DNA from: Bradyrhizobium canariense | GTDB lineage: Bacteria > Pseudomonadota > Alphaproteobacteria > Rhizobiales > Xanthobacteraceae | Assembly (NCBI RefSeq): GCF_018130465.1 | Contig: NZ_JAFCKJ010000012.1 | Span: forward strand, 124,001-188,000 | DNA length: 64,000 nucleotides | Reading direction: 5' to 3' | Notes under the pieces: generated by a model | Told to the model about the DNA's origin: nothing | The model's database searches: none | The model's input: only the letters and a program-made list of their open reading frames with translations | In this document: one piece after another, positions 35,371-44,159 of the stretch | How positions within the stretch are numbered: position 1 is the first letter of the stretch | Layout of the letters: every line of letters begins with the position of its first letter | Translations under genes and position numbers: made by a program

Positions 35371-36699
35371 ATGCCAAACCAACGCATTACTAAACGGACA
35401 GTGGATAGACTCCAGGCGAGCTTTGGCGAATTCACGGTTTGGGATAGCGCCCTGACAGGCTTCGGAGTGCGCGTCCGACCAACCGGCGCAAAGTCCTACG
35501 TGGTCGTATACAGGGCCGGCGCAGGGCGCGGCGCACCGGTCCGGCGCTTCACTATTGCAGCGGCTAGCAAAATTACTCCAGAGCGCGCCAGAGCGCGTGC
35601 TAAGGCCATCCTGGGGGCGGTGGCTCACGGCCTTGATCCAGCTGACCAGAAGGCGACCGAACGCGGCACGCCGACGGTGACCGAATTGGCCGATCGCTTT
35701 ATGGCCGAGCACGTGCGAGCTAAGCGCAAAACAGGCACGGCTGAGTTCTACCGAGACATTTTGGACCGCATTGTGAAGCCGGCGCTCGGCACCACGAAGG
35801 CTGACAAGCTTACCCGGCTGCAGGTCCGCAGGCTCCATTCTTCGCTGTCGGACACCCCGTTCCAGGCGAACCGCGTGCTGGCAGTGGTCGGCAGCATGTA
35901 CACATTCGCGGGCAGCGTCGGCATCGTGCCAGAGGGGACAAACCCGGGACGAGCCATTGACAAGTTCAAGGAAGACAGCCGCGAGCGCTTTCTGACCGGC
36001 GAAGAACTGGAACGGCTGGGCGCCGCGATCCGCGAGGCCGAGACGGCCGGCATTCCATGGACGGTGGATGAAACAAAGGCCTTTGCGAAGCACGTCGCTA
36101 AGGCAAAACGCTTCACCCGGATTGCGCCATCTGCGGCCGCGGCGCTGCGCTTGTTGCTGTTGACCGGCTGCCGCTTGCGAGAAATTCTACATCTGCGCTG
36201 GGAGCACGTCGATTTCGAGCGCGGGTGTCTATTCCTACCGGACAGCAAGAGTGGCCGGAAGACTGTTATCCTCAATGCGCCATCCCTCGCGATTCTAAAT
36301 GAGCTAGAGCATGTCGGGCCTTACGTGGTGCCTGGTGATAATCCGGAGAAACCTCGCCACGACCTCAAGCGGCCCTGGATTGCGGTCACCAGGCGTGCGG
36401 AACTGATAGGCGTTCGCCTGCACGATCTGCGTCACACTTACGCGAGCTTTGGCGCCGGGTTCGGCCTCGGTCTGCCAATCATCGGGAAGCTCCTCGGCCA
36501 TGCTCACTCTGCGACAACCGCGCGCTATGCGCATCTCGATAACGATCCTCTGCGGCATGCTTCTGAAGCCATCGCCAGTCGCATTGCCGCAGCTTTGGAT
36601 CGAAAGCCAGAGGCAAGCCATCCTCCTGCTCCGAAAACACAAATAGCCGGCCGAACGAAGGGTGAGAGCAGGACAACGTCCGGCTGCTTGCGCTATTAG
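35371..36699 (+). CDS. DUF4102-type tyrosine site-specific integrase
   Basis: This 442-residue integrase starts at 35371 (MPNQRITKRTVDRLQ). The N-terminal arm-binding domain (~1-95, VWDSALTGFGVRVRPTGAKS) is the DUF4102 type used by tRNA-targeting islands. A SAM-like core-binding domain follows, then a catalytic domain with Arg268 (LTGCRLREI), His351-x-x-Arg354 (HDLRHTYAS), His377 (LLGHAHS) and the nucleophile Tyr386 (TTARYAHL). All catalytic residues are present, so it should be active. It lies 149 bases inside attL and reads away from it, into the island. It is the likely enzyme for integration at tRNA-Arg. Confidence 0.95.
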   Translation: MPNQRITKRTVDRLQASFGEFTVWDSALTGFGVRVRPTGAKSYVVVYRAGAGRGAPVRRFTIAAASKITPERARARAKAILGAVAHGLDPADQKATERGTPTVTELADRFMAEHVRAKRKTGTAEFYRDILDRIVKPALGTTKADKLTRLQVRRLHSSLSDTPFQANRVLAVVGSMYTFAGSVGIVPEGTNPGRAIDKFKEDSRERFLTGEELERLGAAIREAETAGIPWTVDETKAFAKHVAKAKRFTRIAPSAAAALRLLLLTGCRLREILHLRWEHVDFERGCLFLPDSKSGRKTVILNAPSLAILNELEHVGPYVVPGDNPEKPRHDLKRPWIAVTRRAELIGVRLHDLRHTYASFGAGFGLGLPIIGKLLGHAHSATTARYAHLDNDPLRHASEAIASRIAAALDRKPEASHPPAPKTQIAGRTKGESRTTSGCLRY

Positions 36700-36879
36700 T
36701 CCAGTGGCTTGGGGAATTTGCCGATCATCGGCCAACTCCTGATCCCTCTCACTCCGCGACTGTAGCGCGAAAGATGCCTCTCGAAAAAGGCCCTGTGTTG
36801 CTTTGGCGATCATCGAGCCGGCTCTAAGTCGAAGAACACAGGTCGAGCCCTTCCAATAATTGGTTAGGAGCCGCGCGGT

Positions 36880-39768
36880 TTAGCTGTAAACAAGGTGCTT
36901 TCGATAGCCTCGCCTAAGAAATAGAGGTATCCAGGCTTCCCCCCCCACAACACCAGGACACCAGAAAGCGGTTATCGTGTGGGAAGGAACGTTGAACGGA
37001 GTCACCATCACGGAAGCTACACCATTGTAGCCCAAAGCGTCGGCTCGCAGTCTTGCAACTTCGTCAGCGGACGGGGGGCTCCCGTCCGGAAATCTAATTC
37101 CTCTTAATAGTTCTTGCCCAATGTTCTCTAACAGACCGCGCAATTCTTTGGTCATCTGCATCGATGCAGGATTCAGCTCGTTTGCGAATTTGGCAGTTAA
37201 GCCTCGAAAACCAAGATGAGCTGCTGCACTCTCTATTCTCTTCTTGCCAGCCATCGTTCCGTAGACGAACTGAAGCTCAACGGGTCCATTTTGAAAGAGC
37301 TTCCTCACTTCGCTGGGCAACGGAGTAAGATCGATATTTTGCTCGTCTCGGATTTCCGGGGGCCAGTCCTCCCTCGGAAGTCCAGACCAATGAAAAAGCT
37401 GAGCCTCCGCCTGTCCGCCAGTCGCAAACTGATCGTCGACAAAGACTGCACTATTTGCGCCTTCGGCTAGATGCCCCTCAAGCTCCGCCAATGATCGGGC
37501 AAACTTCCATCCGCGAGCTCCATATTCCGCACGACGTTCCTGTTCTAGAAGCATACCCACAAGATTGCCGCTGTTCGGGGAAAAGCGACAAATGATCGGC
37601 TTCTTTTTGTGGTTTTCTTCGAAAGCTAAACAAAGCTTGTCCACGGCTTCTCGCACGTTGCCGCGCCCTAGCATTTCTCCATTTAGCAAGAGATCGAACA
37701 CCTCTCTTCTCAAACCTACGGGGAATTGACGAACAAACGCCGCCGCCGACTCCTCAGTTACTCGCCAACTTCGCTCACCTGAAAATTTGGAATACCGTTC
37801 TGCAACGTCGCAGGCTTGCGTCTCTAGGGTGGCTTCGAGCGGTACACAGCGTATTGCAGCTTCGAAATAACCTGTCGACGCCACCTTGTTGAGTTGGCGG
37901 ATAAGGTTCTGACGATCTACTCCGATCCGACTACAGATGTCATCTATCCGCAATTTCATCCGCGGTATTATCTTAAAAGTGGCCTCCTCATAATTGCCGT
38001 CACCAGTGTCGTGAATTTCGGCTTCATTGCCTTTTGCACGAAAATCATAAAGAACCTTGATACAAGCAATGGCTACCGCGTCGAGCCATTCTCGATCCGC
38101 GTAGAAGTGATCTATTCCGCGAGCAACGTTATCGGCTGCCGTCAACTCTTCAGACTTGGTCCATTGTGCGCTGTAGCCGATCGAGTTTTTCTCACGAACG
38201 AGCACCTCATTAATTGGCTTAATGAAAACTCTCGGTGCTATGCCAATGAAGGGGTCGTGATCAGGATCCTTCCCATCGAGAATATTCCTGGCAGACCTTG
38301 CCGCTTCCCGTATCGCTTCTGTCAGCTCGCTAATTCGCCGAGGTTGCTCTACTGGATCAACTGGCACAATCTGTCCAAATAGACGCCAAACACCTTGTCG
38401 GGAATATTGATGATCCAATTCTGAAAGCCGACTGCCATCACCGGACCTTGACCAATCCGAAGCATCAAAAACATCGTTGAGGCGAACATAAGGTTCGCAA
38501 GCGTCTCTGAACACTGCAAAGGCACGTTTAGGAAGATCACGGCTCATGAGCCGGAGCGCAAACTGCCTCGTTTCGACATTTCTTAGGAGTTCGCCGAGAA
38601 GCTCATCATCGCCTAAAGGAAACCATGTGAACAAATCGGCCGGATCGTTGGTTTCGAGAGAAGGTTTAGACCGGGCTGCGGTTCGAATTGCCGCGACTAG
38701 AATCTGTTCAGCATTCCTGGTCAGCTGATGCAAATAGACGCGCTGATATAGAATTGACTTAGCATTCGCTAGTTCATCGTATGTGTCCATGCCGGTCGAA
38801 TTGACCACGAAATGGTAACCCGGAACAAAGCGTTGCACTCCGGTTCTGTCGATTCGCGATTGGCTCAGCGAGTGAGCCTGCTCCGCGTTGATATTGATCA
38901 GCGTGGAATTAAGAAACACGCGCGAGACATCCACACCCACCGGAATCCCACATTCTCGCGCATCGCGATTGATGTAATCGATCTTGTCCGCGTCCACTGC
39001 AGCACCCGAAATGATATTCGCCAAACCGGGAAAGCGCGGGTCGTGTGGAACACCCCCGATGAATGAACAAATCTCGCCGATGCGCGCATCGACGTCCTGT
39101 TCGCCTACTATCTTAACGTAGAAGGAGCGGAACCGAGGCGAAAGAACGATCGCGATCGACAAACATTCTGACAGATCAGATGCAAAGTCCTGCTCTCGAA
39201 ACAAGTCGAGAAAATCCTCGACACTGCAGCCTCCAATCTTAGCCACATCGAAGTCAGTTCGGAACGCAGCCTCGCCCGCATGGGAATAGGCTAGATGACC
39301 GCAATCATGAAGGAGAGCTGCGTGAAGCAAGCTCCTGATGACTAGTCTTTCGCTATCCTTTGTCGGGTCGTAGTAAGGGTATACTTGGCCACCGCTCTTG
39401 AGATCGTTCTCACGACGGGATACCTCCGCGATCGAGGCTATGAGCCGTTTAACGACGTGCGCAACACCCAACGTGTGGACGAAGCGGCTGTGCTCAGCAC
39501 TCGGGTACGTCAGATATGTGAGGCCAAGCTGCTTTATTCTGCGCAGTCGTTGAAGCAAGGGAGAGTCGATAAGCGCAAGTTCATCCCCTGCGAACTCCAT
39601 CATCCCCCAGAGGCCGTCCTTGATGTACTTGGAGCGGAGGCCAGACGAGCGAGGCCTAAACTTTTCAACGTATTCAGTATCAAATCCAAAGCGATCGACC
39701 GAGCTATGCAGGGTCGACCAAAATTTGGGTAATTGATCTAGGCTATCTCGCACGCCATGAACGGTCAT
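36880..39768 (-). CDS. HD phosphohydrolase fused to a phosphoribosyltransferase-like domain
   Basis: This 962-residue protein is a fusion. Residues ~55-360 form a dGTPase/SAMHD1-like HD domain: first His in EHSRFVHTLGVAHVV (His98), the HD pair and its helper in LLHDCGHLAYSHAGE (His154, Asp155, His158), and the late Asp in VDADKIDYINRDA (Asp261). The middle (~370-660) is not recognised. The C-terminal ~680-900 has the PRPP-loop motif SAVFVDDQFATGGQ (775-786) preceded by SPNSGNLVGMLLEQE, as in phosphoribosyltransferases of conflict systems. It could hydrolyse nucleotides and act on a phosphoribosyl substrate during infection. It lies 24 bases after a 135-aa gene, probably one operon. No exact named system is recognised. 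Confidence 0.8.
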   Translation of the reverse strand: MTVHGVRDSLDQLPKFWSTLHSSVDRFGFDTEYVEKFRPRSSGLRSKYIKDGLWGMMEFAGDELALIDSPLLQRLRRIKQLGLTYLTYPSAEHSRFVHTLGVAHVVKRLIASIAEVSRRENDLKSGGQVYPYYDPTKDSERLVIRSLLHAALLHDCGHLAYSHAGEAAFRTDFDVAKIGGCSVEDFLDLFREQDFASDLSECLSIAIVLSPRFRSFYVKIVGEQDVDARIGEICSFIGGVPHDPRFPGLANIISGAAVDADKIDYINRDARECGIPVGVDVSRVFLNSTLININAEQAHSLSQSRIDRTGVQRFVPGYHFVVNSTGMDTYDELANAKSILYQRVYLHQLTRNAEQILVAAIRTAARSKPSLETNDPADLFTWFPLGDDELLGELLRNVETRQFALRLMSRDLPKRAFAVFRDACEPYVRLNDVFDASDWSRSGDGSRLSELDHQYSRQGVWRLFGQIVPVDPVEQPRRISELTEAIREAARSARNILDGKDPDHDPFIGIAPRVFIKPINEVLVREKNSIGYSAQWTKSEELTAADNVARGIDHFYADREWLDAVAIACIKVLYDFRAKGNEAEIHDTGDGNYEEATFKIIPRMKLRIDDICSRIGVDRQNLIRQLNKVASTGYFEAAIRCVPLEATLETQACDVAERYSKFSGERSWRVTEESAAAFVRQFPVGLRREVFDLLLNGEMLGRGNVREAVDKLCLAFEENHKKKPIICRFSPNSGNLVGMLLEQERRAEYGARGWKFARSLAELEGHLAEGANSAVFVDDQFATGGQAEAQLFHWSGLPREDWPPEIRDEQNIDLTPLPSEVRKLFQNGPVELQFVYGTMAGKKRIESAAAHLGFRGLTAKFANELNPASMQMTKELRGLLENIGQELLRGIRFPDGSPPSADEVARLRADALGYNGVASVMVTPFNVPSHTITAFWCPGVVGGEAWIPLFLRRGYRKHLVYS

Positions 39769-39792
39769 GGCGGGGATTATGACTGAAAAAAG

Positions 39793-40200
39793 TCAGGCGG
39801 CCAAATAGCTCTGAACCGATTTCGTTACGACCTCGGAAAGTGGCTTGTCCAGCCGATCCACGATGGATTTTGCTGCAGCATCGGGAATCCGGATCATTAT
39901 GTCCTGATAGTACGGATTTGGGTGATCGGTAAGATACACCTGCTTCGTACGCATAAGAGCTTCAAACCTGTCAAACGAGCCGATGGGGCTCGGTTGGAAA
40001 ACGCTCTTTATGTTGAGGAGAGATCGCCTCCACTCCGCATCCTCTTTACCGGCTGACCGCACCATGTCGTCCAATGAACGATAAACGCGGAAAAGACCAT
40101 CGCGTACTCGAGGTTCATTCAGCCTTAGCACGTTCTGTCCTTCGCTTACGAGCTTCGCAGCGAACGCATCAATAAAGTCGTCTAGTGAAAGGCGGGCCAT
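39793..40200 (-). CDS. Hypothetical protein, 135 aa, partner of HD-PRT gene
   Basis: This small, mixed-charge protein starts MARLSLDDFIDAFAAKLVSE and ends ...VTKSVQSYLAA. No catalytic motif is seen. It is the first gene of the presumed operon with the large HD fusion, 24 bases upstream, in an otherwise unrelated island. It might be a sensor, a regulator or an immunity component. A 62-codon frame with a TTG start ends directly before it (40201-40389) but has no other support. Confidence 0.7.
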   Translation of the reverse strand: MARLSLDDFIDAFAAKLVSEGQNVLRLNEPRVRDGLFRVYRSLDDMVRSAGKEDAEWRRSLLNIKSVFQPSPIGSFDRFEALMRTKQVYLTDHPNPYYQDIMIRIPDAAAKSIVDRLDKPLSEVVTKSVQSYLAA

Positions 40201-40558
40201 TTAGAATCTGTACATCTGATTTGGGGGGGATGGCAAAGGGGTGAGACAATTATTTTGGCGCCCAAAGCTCACCTGGGGATTTTGTTTCAAATCTCTGAAA
40301 TCTTTGCCTATTGCTGGTGCTAACTCTGTGGATGAGACAACTGGGCCTAGAGATTGAAACTCATAGCCGCCTGCCGGAAGCTCGTCCAACGTCGTGGTCT
40401 ACAGGCTGGAGCCGAGGCAGGCGGCGGCCGACGTTCAGCGCTAAGGGTGTTGCGACTTCGGCGCGAGCGCGCAAGTTCCGTCATCGGGCCCAGATGTCAC
40501 CCACCTTGGAGATCATCGCTTGCTCCAAGAGGGCACGCACCCACAGCGGCTAACGCGA
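40201..40558. other. 358-base gap in the island, no clear gene
   Basis: Only short frames without ribosome sites are seen on both strands. The promoter of the HD-fusion operon presumably lies here, and the part near 40400-40550 is more GC-rich than the rest and may be debris of another gene. Confidence 0.5.
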
Positions 40559-40966
40559 TCAACCTCTTGTCTTGTGCTTATCGATCGCAACTATGCCATC
40601 AGTTGTTCTCATTTGACCCGGCTCAAGGTTAAACTGCTTGAGATCGTCCTTCGACAAGATAATCATATCCAACTTTGTAGCTCCCCGGAGCTGCTGCGCT
40701 GCTTCAGTCTCCGCTAGGCGTCGGTCCGAATCGTAAATTACCAAGTCCTTGAATTTCGTGGGGGCCCCATCACCTTTGTACTCAGCTGTGAATTTATAGC
40801 CAGCCGGACGGGCGTCCTCGAATGCCGCAAGGCGTTCAGCCAAGGCTGCTGTGACCCAATCATCACCCAAGTCACCGGCTAATCTAGCCTGCATGTCCTG
40901 CAGAGCCGCCGGATGCTCGCGTTGCAAGAAGTCAAATATCCACCACAAAAGATGCTTTTTGTTCAT
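40559..40966 (-). CDS. Small hypothetical protein of the R-M operon, 135 aa
   Basis: The start at 40966 (MNKKHLLWWIFDFLQREHPA) is preceded by AAGGGGG; upstream codons to 41041 are unlikely. The gene begins 61 bases after the restriction subunit stop, on the same strand, and so is probably its third operon member. The sequence is hydrophilic with an aromatic N-terminus (LLWWIFDF) and no known motif. It might bind or modulate the restriction complex. No family is recognised. Confidence 0.65.
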   Translation of the reverse strand: MNKKHLLWWIFDFLQREHPAALQDMQARLAGDLGDDWVTAALAERLAAFEDARPAGYKFTAEYKGDGAPTKFKDLVIYDSDRRLAETEAAQQLRGATKLDMIILSKDDLKQFNLEPGQMRTTDGIVAIDKHKTRG

Positions 40967-41027
40967 TTCGACCCCCTTAAATGTCCAGAGACGTTCGGAT
41001 CGCGTCGGGCTCTCGCATCCCGCCCCA

Positions 41028-44000
41028 TCATGTAAGCTCAAATCCTCCCTGATCCCAAGCTGCTCTCGTAAACTCGTTCATCATCACCCCAAGCCGGCCA
41101 GGATCGGTGACAAGCAAATAGTGCCAGGTGCCGTAACCGCCAAGCCGAGTTACCGCGTTTGCCCACCGCTCAGCGGCTTTGGCCTTGGCATCCGCATTGT
41201 CGGTGACCTGCCCCTTGATCTCGACAATCACGTTTTCATCAGTGTCTGTCACAACGATGAAGTCGGGAATATAACGAGCGGGTAGCCCATTTCGCCGATA
41301 GGGAATGAAGAAGCCAAGGCGCTCATTCTTAACCCATTTCTTGACCCCGGGATGGGCGTCTAGGAGCAGAGCCGCAGTCTGCTCCCACTTCTGAGTGTCG
41401 GCCACCATTGCATTCAGATGGCAGTGTGCAGCGGCTATGATTGGCTTCGTCGTATGGAAGTCTACATAAAGTGTGCTGCCGCGTCCGGCTGCCCCCTGAG
41501 GAATAATCGCGGTTTCTGCGTCAGTCGTTGACGCCCCCTTCTTGATCGCATCGAACAGCGCGTTAATGGCTGCCTGCATGTATTGACCAACAAGCAGGAC
41601 ATCGCAGGGCTGGCTATCGCCATTCGTCACTAGCTTCTCGGCAAGGAAGCGCTTGGCGGCAAACGCGACGCGCGGGAACAACAGCTGAGTCGGCACGGCG
41701 GTTGCGCCGTTGTCCGTCTGCCAACGTTTGCAAATTTCGCGTGCCACGCGGAACGCAACCTGCTGTTCGCGGAATTGTGCGCGCCACTCCTTGAGCGACA
41801 AGACCGGCTTGTCACCGGGGCCGTAAGCAGAAAGGCTACCGTCCGGGCTGGTCAGGGGCGTGAGTTCGACGATCTGCGGAATTCGCATCGGATCGATAGT
41901 CACTTTGCCAACCTGATTCCAATCGACCGAAATGTCCAACTGTCCCGACTGGTAATACCCAGTCAGGATGGGGAACGTAATTTCGTACTCAGCCTTTTCA
42001 GGAACTGAATAGATATGGTTTGGATCGGGCTGCGGTGGCTGCGGACCCGCGGGCGCGACCTTGAAAGGGATCAACTCGAAAGGCACACCGAACACCTTGG
42101 CAGTTTCCTCGGCGAACATTTGCGTGACTTCGTTGAGTGCGTAGCTCTTACGGCGAAGGGCGCGGCCTACGACTTGCTCGCAAAGCAGCTGTGACCCGAA
42201 TGGACGCAAGCCGACGATATGAGTGACTGTGTTCGCATCCCACCCTTCGGCCAGCATAGCCACCGACACGATACAGCGAACATCCCGTCCTGGTGGAATG
42301 CGTTCGTCAATCCACTGGACGCCGCCGTCAGCGCTTTCGGCCCTGTCGTTATGCTTCCGAACCAGCTCTGTCCAATCCTCAGGAACCTTTCCACCAGGCC
42401 ACTCCGCCTTACCGATAGTGTCCAAGATAAAGCGCAGCCGACGGGTTTCGTCCTTCGTCCCGCCTGCTTCGATATCCTCAATCACCTTGGAATCGATGCG
42501 GACGGTGACTTCCTGACCAGGCGCATTGCGGAACCATGCGGGGGAAACACCGTAAGTGTCATTGCCGTTGGCGAGCCAAGAATGAGCCTCACGGGCGACG
42601 GCGGTATCGCGGCACACGACAATAAACACTGGCGGAACGGGATGCCGTTGCTGCTGCTTTGAATATTGCTCCCACTCAAGGAATCGCTGGTGCCATTCGC
42701 TCGCCAGTAGATTTATGGGAGCGCTTGCATAATTTAGTACGATTTGCGGAGTGATTGTGTCGCCGTAGCCGTCCTCCTTCGCCTTAGCCTGTACCCAGCG
42801 CCAGATATTGAAGTAGGCCGCCTCCTCTGCGCCGGTCGCGTCGCGAGCGGGAAGCTGCGGAATCTTAACAAGGCCCGACTCGATAGCATCGAGAAGACCG
42901 AAGTCCGACACCACCCAAGGGAACGGCTTGCCGACTTCGTTGCCGGAACCCTGGATATAAAAAGGCGTTGCCGACAGGTCTAAGCAAAGATTGATGCCCC
43001 GCCGCTTGCTGCCACCTGCAAGCTTGTTTATTCGGTCAAGTCCCTCAATCCAGATTGTCGCCTCGCGATCGTTCTTGTTGGCTAGGTCTTTATCTTCTTC
43101 AAGAGTCTCTTCGGTGGCGGCATCGCCGCGCCGATAAGCATGATGCGCCTCGTCATTGAAGATCAGCCAATGCGAGCTACGCCCCCTTCCACTGCCGAGT
43201 TCGCGGCGGATGCGTTTAAACCAAGCGGCATCGGACTCGAAGTATCTAGTTTCGAGCGTCTCCTTCTCTTTTCCAAGATTCTTTATCATCTCGACGGCCT
43301 CGCCGGCCTTTACCACCTTCGCGGAATCACCGTTGACAGTGTTGCTTTCCTTCTTTGCAAAGCGATGCCAGTTGGCGATCATCACTTCGCCGCGCCGCAA
43401 TTCCTCCATGCGGTGAACCGGCACAAGCTGGCGGGTCCGGTAAAGCGAGAGATCTCCGAGCGCAGGGTCAAGCTCCTGCAAGCGTTCGCGGATCGTGACG
43501 TTCGGGCAAACAATAAGGATCGTATCGGAAAATCGGTCATCGCGAGGCAATGCCACGCTGTTGAGAATCGACCACCCGGCAAGCATTCCCATTACGGTTG
43601 TTTTCCCGGAACCGGTCGCCATCTTACAAGCGTACCGAATGAAGGCACGAGCCCCCGCCGCCTTAGATTCGAGACCAGGTTCGTCCTTGCTAATCTCGGG
43701 AATGCCTTTGCGGTAAACGTCTGCGGCTTCGACCAGGAAGATGATGGTTTCCGCCGCCTCGATCTGCGCGAAGAAAAGGCGCTGCATCCGCTCTCCGCTA
43801 CGCCAGAGTTCGAGGAGTTCCTTAGTAACTGGCGATGCTCCGTCATAAGCAAGACCGCCCGAACGCCCCCCCTCCCGCCATTCTTTCACGCGTTCGCGGA
43901 TGAGGTTGACAATCTCTAGTTCAACCTCTTCACCCTTCGCGTCAACGAACATTTCAGCTTGTTGCTTGTCCTTTCGTCCGCGACCGGCATGTTCAGGGAC

Positions 44001-44159
44001 GCGGTAGAAGTAGCTGGCTCGCCGCCTGCCATCGGCCTTCACCGGTGGCTTGCCGCGCTCGATCCTCCAATGAAACTCCGGCTCCCGGAAAGGTGAGTTA
44101 ATGATAGGGGAATCAACCTCGGCAACTGTGAGCGGCGGTTGCTGATGGGCGGCTGTCAT
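41028..44159 (-). CDS. res: Type III-like restriction endonuclease subunit (Res)
   Basis: This 1043-residue protein starts at the ATG at 44159, whose first base is the last base of the methyltransferase stop (TGATG), giving tight coupling. A GTG at 44162 is in frame. The superfamily 2 helicase motifs are ACKMATGSGKTTVMG (Walker A, ~182-188) and IFNDEAHHAYR (DEAH-type Walker B), with VGRALRRKSY as the late Q/R motif. The C-terminus has a PD-(D/E)xK nuclease signature, YIPDFIVV...VIVEIKGQ. It should translocate or switch on DNA and cut unmodified sites together with Mod. Confidence 0.93.
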   Translation of the reverse strand: MTAAHQQPPLTVAEVDSPIINSPFREPEFHWRIERGKPPVKADGRRRASYFYRVPEHAGRGRKDKQQAEMFVDAKGEEVELEIVNLIRERVKEWREGGRSGGLAYDGASPVTKELLELWRSGERMQRLFFAQIEAAETIIFLVEAADVYRKGIPEISKDEPGLESKAAGARAFIRYACKMATGSGKTTVMGMLAGWSILNSVALPRDDRFSDTILIVCPNVTIRERLQELDPALGDLSLYRTRQLVPVHRMEELRRGEVMIANWHRFAKKESNTVNGDSAKVVKAGEAVEMIKNLGKEKETLETRYFESDAAWFKRIRRELGSGRGRSSHWLIFNDEAHHAYRRGDAATEETLEEDKDLANKNDREATIWIEGLDRINKLAGGSKRRGINLCLDLSATPFYIQGSGNEVGKPFPWVVSDFGLLDAIESGLVKIPQLPARDATGAEEAAYFNIWRWVQAKAKEDGYGDTITPQIVLNYASAPINLLASEWHQRFLEWEQYSKQQQRHPVPPVFIVVCRDTAVAREAHSWLANGNDTYGVSPAWFRNAPGQEVTVRIDSKVIEDIEAGGTKDETRRLRFILDTIGKAEWPGGKVPEDWTELVRKHNDRAESADGGVQWIDERIPPGRDVRCIVSVAMLAEGWDANTVTHIVGLRPFGSQLLCEQVVGRALRRKSYALNEVTQMFAEETAKVFGVPFELIPFKVAPAGPQPPQPDPNHIYSVPEKAEYEITFPILTGYYQSGQLDISVDWNQVGKVTIDPMRIPQIVELTPLTSPDGSLSAYGPGDKPVLSLKEWRAQFREQQVAFRVAREICKRWQTDNGATAVPTQLLFPRVAFAAKRFLAEKLVTNGDSQPCDVLLVGQYMQAAINALFDAIKKGASTTDAETAIIPQGAAGRGSTLYVDFHTTKPIIAAAHCHLNAMVADTQKWEQTAALLLDAHPGVKKWVKNERLGFFIPYRRNGLPARYIPDFIVVTDTDENVIVEIKGQVTDNADAKAKAAERWANAVTRLGGYGTWHYLLVTDPGRLGVMMNEFTRAAWDQGGFELT

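Noticed and set aside
40201-40389. A 62-codon frame with TTG start ending directly before the 135-aa gene
   Set aside because: It has no ribosome site and no recognisable features; TAA-ATG adjacency alone is not enough.
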